DNA of 21,045 nucleotides from contig JALVMZ010000033.1 of NCBI GenBank assembly GCA_027032655.1, forward strand, positions 1-21,045, written 5' to 3'. This DNA comes from Desulfobacteraceae bacterium (GTDB taxonomy: Bacteria; Desulfobacterota; DSM-4660; Desulfatiglandales; JALVMZ01). A program made the translations under genes and the position numbers. Positions 1 through 7,717 of the stretch are shown one piece after another. Within the stretch, counting starts at the first letter, position 1. The number at the start of each line of letters is the position of its first letter. Below the pieces are notes generated by a model. The model searched no databases. It worked only from the letters and a program-made list of their open reading frames with translations, and was not told the origin of the DNA.

Positions 1-3
1 TTC

Positions 4-77
4 GTCAGGCACTAAATCCATTGTATACAGGAATTAGCTTTGATAATTCTTCTTAAGATTATAATTTAGTGCCTGAC
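4..77. repeat. 14-bp perfect inverted repeat with 46-bp spacer (REP/MITE-like remnant?)
   Basis: GTCAGGCACTAAAT at 4-17 is exactly complementary to ATTTAGTGCCTGAC at 64-77. The AT-rich spacer (18-63) has no coding capacity. The half-sites carry a GTGCCTGAC core that I associate, from memory, with palindromic repeats mobilised by IS200-like/RAYT transposases in many bacteria. No transposase lies nearby. The structure is seen directly; its nature as a mobile remnant is inference. It could also be a terminator of a gene to the left, but there is no T-run and the loop is long. Confidence 0.6.
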
Positions 78-154
78 CAGCCCGGGAGACTTCTGAGCGG
101 AAACAAAGACCCGGACAGCCTCTATAAAATTTAACTCAATAATCAATTAAACAG

Positions 155-171
155 AAGATAAGCCTTATCTT
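155..171. promoter_or_regulatory. 17-bp perfect palindrome upstream of the ydjM-like gene
   Basis: AAGATAAG-C-CTTATCTT is a perfect 8+1+8 dyad, 59 bases before the ATG at 230. Its symmetry and position suit a repressor or activator operator. As RNA it could form a 7-bp A/U-rich hairpin with a GCC loop, too weak for a terminator. No regulator can be assigned. Confidence 0.3.
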
Positions 172-200
172 TAAAGGTGAGATGGATTAGAGGGTTGATA

Positions 201-218
201 AAGACAAGATACTGTCTT
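201..218 (+). other. small hairpin in the leader of the ydjM-like gene
   Basis: AAGACA (201-206) pairs with TGTCTT (213-218) across a 6-base loop. It ends 11 bases before the ATG at 230, where a ribosome binding site would be expected, and no clear purine-rich SD is seen there. It might limit translation initiation; a 6-bp A/T-rich stem can also arise by chance. Confidence 0.25.
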
Positions 219-229
219 AGAAATATACC

Positions 230-1237
230 ATGGATACTGTAACACATGTGTTAATTGGATCGGTTATTGGAGAGACCGGGCTGGTGCGGAAAACCACAGG
301 ATGGGGTAAGACTTGCGGTATAATCTGTTCCGCATTTCCTGATATTGACATGGTCTTTGGAATACTTGGAACAGAGTTTGTGGTGAACTACCACAGAAGC
401 ATCACTAATTCCATCTTTCTCATTGGGCCTTTTTCAATCATATTAGCATTAATCTTTAATAGCCTGTCAGGAAAGAAGAACATAAGAGAATTCTTTTTAA
501 TTTGTGCTTTACAGATATCAGTTCACATATTTTTAGACCTCATTACATCTTATGGATCAATGATATTCTGGCCCATCTCCAAAAAACGCCTTTTTCTCGA
601 CTGGCTATTTATTATTGACCCCTATTTTTCTTCTATTCCCATTACAGCCATAATCGCCATGTGTGTATTCAAGAAGAACAGGATTCATATTTCAAGGATA
701 TCCATTATTCTATGTTCACTCTATATCATATTCTGCGCACTAAATCACCACTCCGCTATTCGGATAGGGAATAGTTATGCCCAAAATATGGGCTTAAAGA
801 AATATGATATTGGTGCCATTCCTCAGCCGTTATCCCCTTTTTTCTGGGACATCTTCATAAGAACAGAGGATAAAATATTTGAAGGATATGTGGACTTAGC
901 AGGCAGGCAGGATCAATCAGATGAAAAAGAGGGTATTTTAAAATGGTTTACCAGAAGATACATGTCCCCTTCAGATATAAGATTCGTGGAATGGTCAAGG
1001 AACAAAGATTCCATATGGATTAAAAAGGCAATAAACCTTAAGGGGGTAAAGGACTTTTTCCAATTTGCAAGATATCCCATCTCCACATGGAAAAAAACAG
1101 ATTCCGGCACTTACAGGGTAAAATTTTTTGACCTTCGCTTTCTAAATATTAAAGGATACAGGCCATTTCAATATGTGGTGGAATATGGCCCAGATGGGAC
1201 ACTTTTATGGCATGGATACATAAAAAGAAGGTTTTAA
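230..1237 (+). CDS. YdjM/DUF457-type inner-membrane metal-dependent hydrolase
   Basis: 335 aa. The N-terminus MDTVTHVLIG, the PDID motif (residues 37-40), HRSITNS (55-61) and HIFLDLITSYG (99-109) are the ordered signature of the YdjM/LexA-induced membrane hydrolase family (DUF457). Hydrophobic segments fall at about 62-80, 87-105, 122-145 and 155-172. A soluble C-terminal half of about 160 residues follows and probably lies outside the membrane. The family is annotated as metal-dependent hydrolase from its His/Asp motifs, and its substrate is unknown. One usual motif residue differs: HRxxTHS reads HRSITNS, with Asn at 60 in place of His, which may alter metal binding. The start is secure because family members begin MDxxTH, although no good SD precedes it. 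The gene stands alone, convergent with the MCP gene. Confidence 0.8.
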   Translation: MDTVTHVLIGSVIGETGLVRKTTGWGKTCGIICSAFPDIDMVFGILGTEFVVNYHRSITNSIFLIGPFSIILALIFNSLSGKKNIREFFLICALQISVHIFLDLITSYGSMIFWPISKKRLFLDWLFIIDPYFSSIPITAIIAMCVFKKNRIHISRISIILCSLYIIFCALNHHSAIRIGNSYAQNMGLKKYDIGAIPQPLSPFFWDIFIRTEDKIFEGYVDLAGRQDQSDEKEGILKWFTRRYMSPSDIRFVEWSRNKDSIWIKKAINLKGVKDFFQFARYPISTWKKTDSGTYRVKFFDLRFLNIKGYRPFQYVVEYGPDGTLLWHGYIKRRF

Positions 1238-1245
1238 ACAATGTG

Positions 1246-1309
1246 ATTCTGAGGGAGGAGCGCCGAAGTATCTCGTGATGATTCGACCCCGATTCCCCTC
1301 CCTCAGGAT
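1246..1309. repeat. imperfect intergenic palindromic repeat between convergent genes
   Basis: CTGAGGGAGG (1249-1258) is complementary to CCTCCCTCAG (1297-1306). The pairing extends outward through one G-T wobble to ATT/GAT, and about 38 bases lie between the arms. It fills nearly the whole 80-base gap between the ydjM-like gene and the MCP gene. The text attctgag..., cgccgaag and tatctcgtgatgattcga resembles the widespread CATTCTGAGCGAAGCGAAGAATCTC class of intergenic repeats; that resemblance is from memory. It is GC-richer than its surroundings. It may act as a bidirectional transcription stop or mRNA 3' stabiliser, though neither side has a T-run. Confidence 0.5.
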
Positions 1310-1317
1310 GAAGAAGA

Positions 1318-2925
1318 TTAAAAATCCTCGAAATCCTTATCATCCAGGGGGATGATGTCCTCGGGCCTCACCTCCCTTCCCTTTGGGGCTATAATATCCT
1401 TCTTCTCATCTGTCTTTGGAACCACGGCCTTTGATTCCCATTGTCTGGCATGGGCTTGCTTTTCCTCTGATATCTCAGGGGCTGAAGTCCTGGCAGTGTA
1501 TCCTGCCTTATATGTAATCCCTGCAAACTCCTCTAACCTGTTTACCATGTTTGCCATCATCTCTGCCTGTGCATTCATCTCTTCTGCTGCAGATGCATTT
1601 TCCTCTGCATTGGACGCATTCTGCTGTATGATACTATCTATCTGGTGAATTGCCTTGTTTATCTGCTCAATTCCCTCTGCCTGTTCAGTGGATGAACTTG
1701 CTATCTCTTCAATCAACTCCCCCACCTTCTGATTGTGCTCCATGGTGGTCCTAAATGCCTGATTTGTATCCTCTAAAAGTGAAGAGCCCTTCTCAATCTC
1801 TGAAACGGTCTTTTCAATCAGGTCCTGAGTATTTTTTGCTGCATCTGCTGCCCTCATTGCAAGGTTCCTTACCTCATCAGCAACTACAGCAAATCCTGCC
1901 CCCGCTTCTCCTGCCCTTGCCGCTTCTACCGCCGCATTCAGTGCCAGAAGATTGGTCTGAAATGCTATCTCATCTATGGTCTTTATGATCTTCTTTATCT
2001 CCTCACCACTTGATCTGATCCTATCCATTGCCTCCATGGTCTTTTTCATGTCCTCATCTGCTTTAACGAGTGAATTACGGCCAACCGCCCTTGAACTATT
2101 CGCCTCACTGGAATTATCTGCGTTCTTCCTTATCATGGAGGATATCTCTTCAAGGGATGAAGAGGTCTCCTCTATGGATGCTGCCTGAGAAGATGCACCC
2201 TCAGCCAGATTCTGGGATGTGGATGAGAGCTGTTTTGCAGCTATAGTTATCTGTGATATCCCTTCCTTTAATTCATGGACCACATATGTAATCTTTGACC
2301 TGATGTCCCTTATAATAAAGAAACTGAGAAAAATACCACCAGCAACACAAATCAGGGCGAGTATAACCTGCCATGTCCTTGAGCTGGATGTTTCTGTGAT
2401 GGCAAGTTCTGAGACCCGCTCTGCCTCTTCACTGTTCTTTTGACTAAACTCATCAATAGCATTTTTAAATTTATTAAAATCTCGCTTTATTTCCTTAATG
2501 GCATATGCTTCGTCCTTTTCCATTGACTCATTGATTAATTCATTAATCTTATCCACAAAAGAGACATGGTGTCTCCTTACCTGATCAATGCTATCCAGCC
2601 AGCCGGCTGAAACAAGCTCACTATCCTTTTCAACTATCTGTCTCATATTATCTATAATCTCATTGGTTCTGTCTGCAGTGCTGGATATATCCCTGCTGAC
2701 CCGCTCCCCTCCTACAAGTGCCAGTGCATCTTCAAGCTCAATGGCCGAATTTTCCAATAATTCATTTTCAAGGATAGCAAGCTTCATATGGGTATTTGTG
2801 ATATCCTCTATTACCTTATCCATTGATCCCATATTGATTATACTGGCAATGGAAATAATAATCGTAAGGGCGATCATGGCGGAGAATCCAAGAAATACCT
2901 TTTTAATCAGTGATAAGTTTTTCAT
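1318..2925 (-). CDS. methyl-accepting chemotaxis protein with 4-helix-bundle sensor domain
   Basis: 535 aa from the ATG at 2925, which has an AAAGGAGG box (2935-2942) at 9-base spacing. A longer frame from a TTG at 2934 would abut the SD and is unlikely. TM1 is at about 10-31 and TM2 at about 186-205. The 150-residue helical periplasmic part between them is of 4HB_MCP type. The long cytoplasmic coiled coil contains the invariant hairpin tip DEIAFQTNLLALNAAVEAAR (318-337), followed by GAGFAVVADEVRNLA, which is the CheA/CheW contact site. Ala/Glu/Gln-rich methylation helices flank it. A HAMP domain after TM2 is not obvious. The C-terminus is acidic (PLDDKDFEDF) with no NWETF-type CheR/CheB tether. 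No che genes are in view, so it is an orphan receptor. Ligand unknown. Confidence 0.93.
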   Translation of the reverse strand: MKNLSLIKKVFLGFSAMIALTIIISIASIINMGSMDKVIEDITNTHMKLAILENELLENSAIELEDALALVGGERVSRDISSTADRTNEIIDNMRQIVEKDSELVSAGWLDSIDQVRRHHVSFVDKINELINESMEKDEAYAIKEIKRDFNKFKNAIDEFSQKNSEEAERVSELAITETSSSRTWQVILALICVAGGIFLSFFIIRDIRSKITYVVHELKEGISQITIAAKQLSSTSQNLAEGASSQAASIEETSSSLEEISSMIRKNADNSSEANSSRAVGRNSLVKADEDMKKTMEAMDRIRSSGEEIKKIIKTIDEIAFQTNLLALNAAVEAARAGEAGAGFAVVADEVRNLAMRAADAAKNTQDLIEKTVSEIEKGSSLLEDTNQAFRTTMEHNQKVGELIEEIASSSTEQAEGIEQINKAIHQIDSIIQQNASNAEENASAAEEMNAQAEMMANMVNRLEEFAGITYKAGYTARTSAPEISEEKQAHARQWESKAVVPKTDEKKDIIAPKGREVRPEDIIPLDDKDFEDF

Positions 2926-2959
2926 CAAAAACAACCTCCTTTGAAAATTTCATTAATCT

Positions 2960-2990
2960 TATATTCAGGCAATAAATGTTCCTGATATAT
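2960..2990 (-). other. dyad in the 5' leader of the MCP mRNA
   Basis: On the - strand, TATATCAGG is followed after 11 bases by CCTG-A-ATATA: a stem of about 9 pairs with one bulge. It lies between the putative -24/-12 promoter and the MCP ribosome binding site, so it could be an operator or an mRNA structure. Weak on its own. Confidence 0.25.
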
Positions 2991-3051
2991 GATAATAATG
3001 TCTGGGCTGTCTTTTTATCTAGGAACCTGCTATTTACTTGGGATTATAATT

Positions 3052-3067
3052 TACAAAATATGTGCCA
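3052..3067 (-). promoter_or_regulatory. candidate sigma-54 (-24/-12) promoter for the MCP gene
   Basis: On the - strand, TGGCACATATTTTGTA matches the RpoN consensus TGGCAC-R-N4-TTGCW, with GG and the -12 dinucleotide exactly 10 bases apart. The one important deviation is GT in place of GC at -12. The start would be near 3040, giving a leader of about 115 bases. RpoN control of motility and chemotaxis genes is common. Inference from sequence only. Confidence 0.4.
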
Positions 3068-3187
3068 TCTTCTTACTTACTTTCCTTACCGTTTTAACAG
3101 GCCATACACCACTAAATAGAATATAATACCCCCTGTGCCTCACAATTGCGGCAAAAAACTGCTGTCAATTACTTGACTCCATGTTCA

Positions 3188-5692
3188 TTATTTTGACGCA
3201 GCATGATTATTCATGGCATCCTGGATAACGCTCAGCATCTGATTGATATTGTATGGCTTATTTATAAATCCAACTGCACCGGAATTGAGGGCATCCTTTG
3301 CATGGGCACTGGCGGAAAATCCACTTGAAATTACCACCCTTGCAGAGGGATCTATTGAGAGGATATCATCCAGTGCCTTCTTCCCTCCCATCCCTGGCAT
3401 GATAAGGTCAAGAATAATAAGAGATATCTTTTCCTTCATTCTCCTGAATTTCTGTATGGCCTCTTCACCACTCGATGCAGTTATTGTCCTGTAACCGAAC
3501 TTCATAAGCAGATTCCTTCCCATCTCTCTGACCTCATCATCATCGTCCACAAAGAGTATTAACTCACCATTTCCCGTCTCATCTAAATTAAACTCTGTTT
3601 CTTCATCCTCTTTTACATGATGTCCATCAATTGCAGGGAGGTATATCTTAAAGGTAGTCCCCTTTCCAACTTCACTATAACACATTATATAGCCCTTATG
3701 ATTTTTAACTATCCCATATACAGTGGCAAGTCCCAGACCAGTGCCCTTGCCCGTCTCTTTGGTGGTGTAAAATGGCTCAAATATATGCTCAAGAATTTCC
3801 GGGGGCATACCACAGCCCGTATCTGTTATACTGATTAGCACATAATCACCGGGTATGGCCCCCATATGACTCCTGCAATATACCTGATCAAGGGTCACAT
3901 TATCTGTTTCAATTATCAGTTTCCCCCCGTCCGGCATGGCATCCCTTGCATTTACTGCTATATTGAGGATAACCTGCTCTATTTGAGTGGGATCCGCATT
4001 TACAGACCAGAGACCTTTTCCTGCATGGAATTCAATATCTATCATGCGTGGAATGGTTCGCCTGAGAAGCTCCATTATCTGGGTTATCTCATTATTAATA
4101 TCCACCGGCTCCAGTCTGCTCTCCACCTTTCTGCCGAAAGTCAGAAGTTGTGAGGTGAGCTCACCTGCCCTTTTTGCAGCCCTTTCTATTCCCTTCAACT
4201 TCGTTACTCTCTCTTTATTTCCATTTGCCTCAAGAAGAAGTATCTGTGTATATCCAAGTATCCCCTGGATAAGATTATTGAAATCATGGGCAATCCCACC
4301 TGCAAGGGTGCCTATGGATTCCATTTTCTGAGAATGTATCAATTGAGCCTCAAGCATCCTCTTTTCTGTTATATCTTCATAAATGATACAGAATTCATTT
4401 TCCTTTATCTTCACCACAATAAAATTTATTGTTTTTATTTCGCCTCCACTACATTGAACATCAAATATTCTTGATGTGCTCTGTCCTGGATTCATCCCTT
4501 CTGTATCATTTATCCAGAACGAGATTGCCTGGTGCCTTAAAATGGGATCAGGATAAGCCCGGTGGAACCATTCTTTACCTGAAGAAACATCTTTTAATGT
4601 CCAGCCAAAAATCTGACTGAATTCCGGATTTACATATGTATAGTTCCCCTCCTCATCAATAAAGGATATTCCAAAGGGGGCCTGTTCAATAAATCTCCTG
4701 TATTTCTCCTCTGCTTCCTTGAGGCGTTTCTCTGCCAGTTCTTTTTCCTTTATCTCCTTCAAGAGACGAACATTTGTCTCATACAATTCCCTGGTCCTTT
4801 CATTTACCTTTGCCTCAAGGGACTGATACAATTCATTGAGCCTTGCTATAAGCCTGTTAAAATTCTCTGCCAAAAGACCTATTTCATCATTTCCATTTTC
4901 CTCTATCTTTGGGATTTCAATAATGTTTTCCTCCCCAAGGGACTCTGAAAAGTGATTTGATATCCTCTTTAATCTATTGGTGATAACGAATCTGGATATT
5001 AAATAAATCCCCAGAAATAATGCCAAAAGAGAGAGCAAAAGAGTGAATATATTTCTCTTTATCTCTGAAAAAAGCATGGCGTTTATCCTTGCAACCGGTA
5101 TGGCCACCATATCCAGTGCAATAACCTCTCCCACCCTTCTATAAAAACCCCCTTCTGTTCCATATCTTTTTATTAACTGGGCAGGGGCATCAGATGGATC
5201 CCCATGACACATGAGACACCTCTTTTGCATTCTTCTTGGGACCATCTCTGCAAGATATCGCTTACCATTTATTGTTATCTCACCTCTCCATATGTCCAGT
5301 TCGGGATTCTTATTGAAATATCTTATAATTCTGAGTTCCTGCGGGCCTGCCTTATTAAGAGGATTTCTGGGATTGTCTGATGAAAACTTTATTATATAAT
5401 CAGGAAATGATCTCTTTACTTCCTTGAATATTGTTCTGGCAACAAATGATGTGGACATGGCCTCAGGGATGAATTCATCTTCTCCAACATATCCCTCAAT
5501 TATGGGACGAAGTGTCTCTCCCACATACCTCCTGATAGCAAGTTCAAATGAAATGGCCATCCTGACCTGATTTATGGCCTGCTCCATTACATGTTTTTTT
5601 GTAATACTATATGAACGATACATAATGAAGGATGAGAAGAGGACAAAAAGGACCCCTGAAAACAGATTGAATTTTCCGGTTACACTTCTCAT
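3188..5692 (-). CDS. membrane hybrid sensor histidine kinase with heme-c (Tll0287/DUF3365) sensor, HAMP, PAS, kinase and receiver domains
   Basis: 834 aa. TM1 is at about 10-27. A periplasmic region (28-212) of Tll0287/DUF3365 type holds a c-type heme site, CLMCH (159-163). TM2 is at 214-238 and HAMP at about 235-290, followed by a coiled coil and one PAS domain (about 328-445). The HisKA segment has GGIAHDFNN with phosphoacceptor His469. The HATPase has an N box at Asn581, DTGCGMP (624-630), the FEPFYTTK box and GKGTGLGLA (648-656). The C-terminal receiver has acidic residues 716-719, phosphoacceptor Asp762 and Lys812. The periplasmic heme suggests sensing of redox state, O2, NO or CO. The receiver is fused to the kinase and no DNA-binding regulator adjoins, so output is unknown. 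The start is preceded only by a weak GATGGA box, but it gives a complete TM1. Confidence 0.93.
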   Translation of the reverse strand: MRSVTGKFNLFSGVLFVLFSSFIMYRSYSITKKHVMEQAINQVRMAISFELAIRRYVGETLRPIIEGYVGEDEFIPEAMSTSFVARTIFKEVKRSFPDYIIKFSSDNPRNPLNKAGPQELRIIRYFNKNPELDIWRGEITINGKRYLAEMVPRRMQKRCLMCHGDPSDAPAQLIKRYGTEGGFYRRVGEVIALDMVAIPVARINAMLFSEIKRNIFTLLLSLLALFLGIYLISRFVITNRLKRISNHFSESLGEENIIEIPKIEENGNDEIGLLAENFNRLIARLNELYQSLEAKVNERTRELYETNVRLLKEIKEKELAEKRLKEAEEKYRRFIEQAPFGISFIDEEGNYTYVNPEFSQIFGWTLKDVSSGKEWFHRAYPDPILRHQAISFWINDTEGMNPGQSTSRIFDVQCSGGEIKTINFIVVKIKENEFCIIYEDITEKRMLEAQLIHSQKMESIGTLAGGIAHDFNNLIQGILGYTQILLLEANGNKERVTKLKGIERAAKRAGELTSQLLTFGRKVESRLEPVDINNEITQIMELLRRTIPRMIDIEFHAGKGLWSVNADPTQIEQVILNIAVNARDAMPDGGKLIIETDNVTLDQVYCRSHMGAIPGDYVLISITDTGCGMPPEILEHIFEPFYTTKETGKGTGLGLATVYGIVKNHKGYIMCYSEVGKGTTFKIYLPAIDGHHVKEDEETEFNLDETGNGELILFVDDDDEVREMGRNLLMKFGYRTITASSGEEAIQKFRRMKEKISLIILDLIMPGMGGKKALDDILSIDPSARVVISSGFSASAHAKDALNSGAVGFINKPYNINQMLSVIQDAMNNHAASK

Positions 5693-5711
5693 AATTCCAT
5701 CTTTTTAACTA

Positions 5712-5727
5712 AGCAAGATTGATGCCA
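5712..5727 (-). promoter_or_regulatory. candidate sigma-54 (-24/-12) promoter for the sensor kinase gene
   Basis: On the - strand, TGGCATCAATCTTGCT has both invariant elements (GG and GC) separated by exactly 10 bases, a near-perfect RpoN site. The predicted start (about 5701) leaves only about 9 bases before the ATG at 5692, unusually short. TGGCAT also forms one arm of the local dyad ATGCC (5722-5726)/GGCAT (5741-5745), so the resemblance could partly reflect that. Confidence 0.4.
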
Positions 5728-5749
5728 TGAAATATTAATCGGCATTCAA
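5719..5749. promoter_or_regulatory. interrupted dyad in the divergent kinase/citrate synthase promoter region
   Basis: TTGATGCC (5719-5726) pairs with GGCAT-T-CAA (5741-5749) with one bulged base and a 14-base AT-rich spacer. It lies between two divergent genes, so it might be an operator affecting either. The rest of 5693-5852 is AT-rich with no ORF. A TTGAGT-N18-TAACTA pair before gltA is too weak to call as a promoter. Confidence 0.25.
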
Positions 5750-5858
5750 AAAGGACAACTTAAACAGAAAATCCTGATACCATAAAATAAGATTTAGGTT
5801 GAGTTTCACGCTTTAAAAATGATAACTATATCTAAAACACTTAAGGAGTGTTGTGAAT

Positions 5859-7154
5859 ATGACTCAGGAATATGCAAAACTAATAATTGATGGAAAGACA
5901 TATGAGTTTCCAATTATTGTTGGAACAGAGGGTGAAAGGGCCATTGACATATCAACACTAAGAAAGGAGACCGGATTAATTACATTTGACCCTGGTTATG
6001 CAAATACGGGCAGTTGTAAAAGCAGTATCACTTTCATGGATGGTGAAAAGGGTATCCTGAGATACAGAGGATACCCCATTGAGCAGCTTGCTGAACACTC
6101 AACCTTTGTGGAGACCGCTTATCTATTAATCAATGGGGAACTGCCCACAAGAAAACAACTGAATAGATTCTCTGTCTTATTAAATGACCACTCTATGGTC
6201 CATGAGGATATGAGACACTTTTTCCAGAGTTTCCCCAGAAGGGCGCATCCCATGGGAATACTCTCTTCAATGGTAAATGCACTCAGGGCCTTTTATCCTG
6301 AAATCCCCGAAAGATCGGAGGAAGAAGAGATAAATGTAACAGTAACAAGACTGCTTTCAAAGGTAAGGACAATGGCAGCAATGTCCTATAAGATATCAAG
6401 GGGACATATGGTGGTCTATCCCAGACATGATCTCTCATATGCTGCAAATTTCCTGAATATGATGTTCCATTCACCAGTTCGTCCTTATGTGATTGATGAT
6501 GACTTGGTGGATGCCCTGAATGTATTCTGGATTCTTCATGCAGACCATGAGCAGAACTGCTCCACTGCAGCGGTAAGATTGGTGGGAAGTGCAAGGGTGA
6601 ATCTCTATGCAGCCATTTCTGCTGGTATATGTGCATTATGGGGGCCCCTTCATGGAGGTGCAAATCAGGCAGTTATTGAGATGTTACTCCAGATTCAGGA
6701 AAATGGAGGTGATGTAAGACCCTTTATTGAGCGGGCAAAGGACAAAAATGATCCTTTCAGGCTTATGGGATTTGGACACAGGGTCTATAAGACATACGAC
6801 CCCAGGGCAAAAATAATGCAGAAGATATGCTATAAGGTGTTAAAAAAACTAAAAAGACATGACCCTCTTCTGGATATTGCCAGAAAACTTGAAGAGGTGG
6901 CACTGAAAGACCCCTATTTCATTGACCACAATCTATATCCAAATGTGGACTTTTATAGTGGAATTGTCTTAAGGGCCTTAGGAATACCACTTAATATGTT
7001 TACGGTAATGTTTGCCATTGGCAGGCTTCCAGGATGGATAAGCCAGTGGAAGGAGAGTATGGAGGATCCCCAGTGGAAACTTCACCGTCCCCGGCAGATA
7101 TATATAGGAGTGGGAGAAAGAGAATATATTCCCATTGACAAAAGGGAGGAGTGA
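5859..7154 (+). CDS. gltA: Si-type citrate synthase, long (GltA-like) form
   Basis: 431 aa from the ATG at 5859. It condenses oxaloacetate and acetyl-CoA to citrate at the entry to the TCA cycle, or runs reversibly in some anaerobes. The catalytic triad is visible (numbering from the GTG at 5853): His232 in LHADHEQN, His267 in GPLHGG and Asp366 in NVDFYSG. FRLMGFGHRVYK and the RPRQIYIG tail also match. The extra N-terminal domain (about 60 residues) and ITFMDGEKGILRYRGYPIEQL are typical of the hexameric, often NADH-sensitive class of E. coli GltA. AAGGAG (5843-5848) lies 10 bases from the ATG and only 4 from the in-frame GTG, so the start is not settled. It is the first gene of a four-gene + strand run with gaps of 35, 15 and 20 bases. 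Confidence 0.95.
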   Translation: MTQEYAKLIIDGKTYEFPIIVGTEGERAIDISTLRKETGLITFDPGYANTGSCKSSITFMDGEKGILRYRGYPIEQLAEHSTFVETAYLLINGELPTRKQLNRFSVLLNDHSMVHEDMRHFFQSFPRRAHPMGILSSMVNALRAFYPEIPERSEEEEINVTVTRLLSKVRTMAAMSYKISRGHMVVYPRHDLSYAANFLNMMFHSPVRPYVIDDDLVDALNVFWILHADHEQNCSTAAVRLVGSARVNLYAAISAGICALWGPLHGGANQAVIEMLLQIQENGGDVRPFIERAKDKNDPFRLMGFGHRVYKTYDPRAKIMQKICYKVLKKLKRHDPLLDIARKLEEVALKDPYFIDHNLYPNVDFYSGIVLRALGIPLNMFTVMFAIGRLPGWISQWKESMEDPQWKLHRPRQIYIGVGEREYIPIDKREE

Positions 7155-7189
7155 ATCACTCTACTTTGCAATTAGAAAGGGGGTGACCC

Positions 7190-7702
7190 ATGGATTTAAA
7201 AATATTTGAAGGAATGAGTAGAGAGGAGCTTATAAAGTATCTGGAATTCCTGCTCTGGCATTACAGGGTTGTGGATGCGTTCTGGTTCATTTATGTGGGA
7301 GAAAGATTTGACCAGGAGACAGCAGAAAGGATTAATGAGAGGGTCTGGTCAAGGGTTGCAGGGATGGCCGCAAAAGATTTAAGAAAGCGTTTTGACATCA
7401 AAGATAAGGGACTATCAGGTTTTGTAAAGCTTCTCAGGCTGTTTCCATGGTGTATCCTCATTGAATACAGGATAATAGAAAGACCGGATGAAGTAATCAT
7501 TGAGGTCCCCAGTTGTGCCACTCAGGTTGCAAGGCTCAGGAGAGGACTGAACGAATTTGTATGCAAAGAGATGCACAGGGGAGAGTTTGAAGACTTTGCA
7601 AGGGTGGTGGATGAAAGGATTCAGGTGGATTGCCTGTTTGCACCTCCTGATCCCCATCCTGATGACATGTTCTGCAAATGGAGATTCACTATAAAAAAAT
7701 AA
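7190..7702 (+). CDS. DUF6125-like conserved protein
   Basis: 170 aa, soluble, no signal peptide or membrane segment. The C-terminal half has a dense conserved-looking block: ARLRRGLNEFVCKEMHRGEF (114-133), then VVDERIQVDCLF (139-150), then PPDPHPDDMFCKWRF. Cysteines at 88, 109, 125, 148 and 162 and histidines at 129 and 156 could form a thiol or metal site. I associate this pattern with DUF6125, a family related by fold to L-2-amino-thiazoline-4-carboxylate hydrolases and common in Desulfobacterota; this is from memory and its biochemical role is unknown. A GGGGGTGA ribosome binding site precedes the ATG. It lies 35 bases after gltA and 15 before a PLP enzyme gene, so it is probably co-transcribed with both. 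Confidence 0.6.
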   Translation: MDLKIFEGMSREELIKYLEFLLWHYRVVDAFWFIYVGERFDQETAERINERVWSRVAGMAAKDLRKRFDIKDKGLSGFVKLLRLFPWCILIEYRIIERPDEVIIEVPSCATQVARLRRGLNEFVCKEMHRGEFEDFARVVDERIQVDCLFAPPDPHPDDMFCKWRFTIKK

Positions 7703-7717
7703 AAAGGCCAGACCTTA

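Larger units (their letters stand above)
2943..3187. other. intergenic region between the kinase and MCP genes
   Basis: About 245 AT-rich bases between two genes on the same strand. Apart from the -24/-12-like promoter (3052-3067) and the leader dyad (2960-2990) I see no ORF, RNA gene or repeat. TTGACA occurs on the - strand near 3165-3170, but no -10 sits at the correct distance. No convincing rho-independent terminator follows the kinase stop codon. Confidence 0.5.

Noticed and set aside
81..114. possible riboswitch-like GC-rich segment (CCCGGG ... CCCGG)
   Set aside because: Only a 5-bp stem can be drawn and no known riboswitch core motif is present.
1352..1648. 98-aa + strand open frame
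   Set aside because: It lies fully antisense to the MCP C-terminal region, whose family match is certain; composition is that of a shadow frame.
2588..2944. 118-aa + strand open frame, hydrophobic and Ser-rich
   Set aside because: Antisense to the MCP sensor domain; no SD and its low-complexity sequence is explained by the opposite strand.
3040..3060. TATAAT on the - strand upstream of the MCP gene, as a -10 box
   Set aside because: The hexamer at the matching -35 distance (AGATGG) has no resemblance to TTGACA; the overlapping -24/-12 site fits better.
3165..3170. TTGACA on the - strand upstream of the MCP gene, as a sigma-70 -35 box
   Set aside because: No -10 hexamer at 15-19 bases; the nearest TATTAT is about 30 bases away.
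3866..4331. 95- and 114-aa + strand frames
   Set aside because: Both are antisense to the kinase catalytic domains and overlap each other in different frames.
6283..6663. 126-aa - strand frame, His/Leu/Pro-rich
   Set aside because: Antisense to the citrate synthase active-site region; composition is typical of a shadow.
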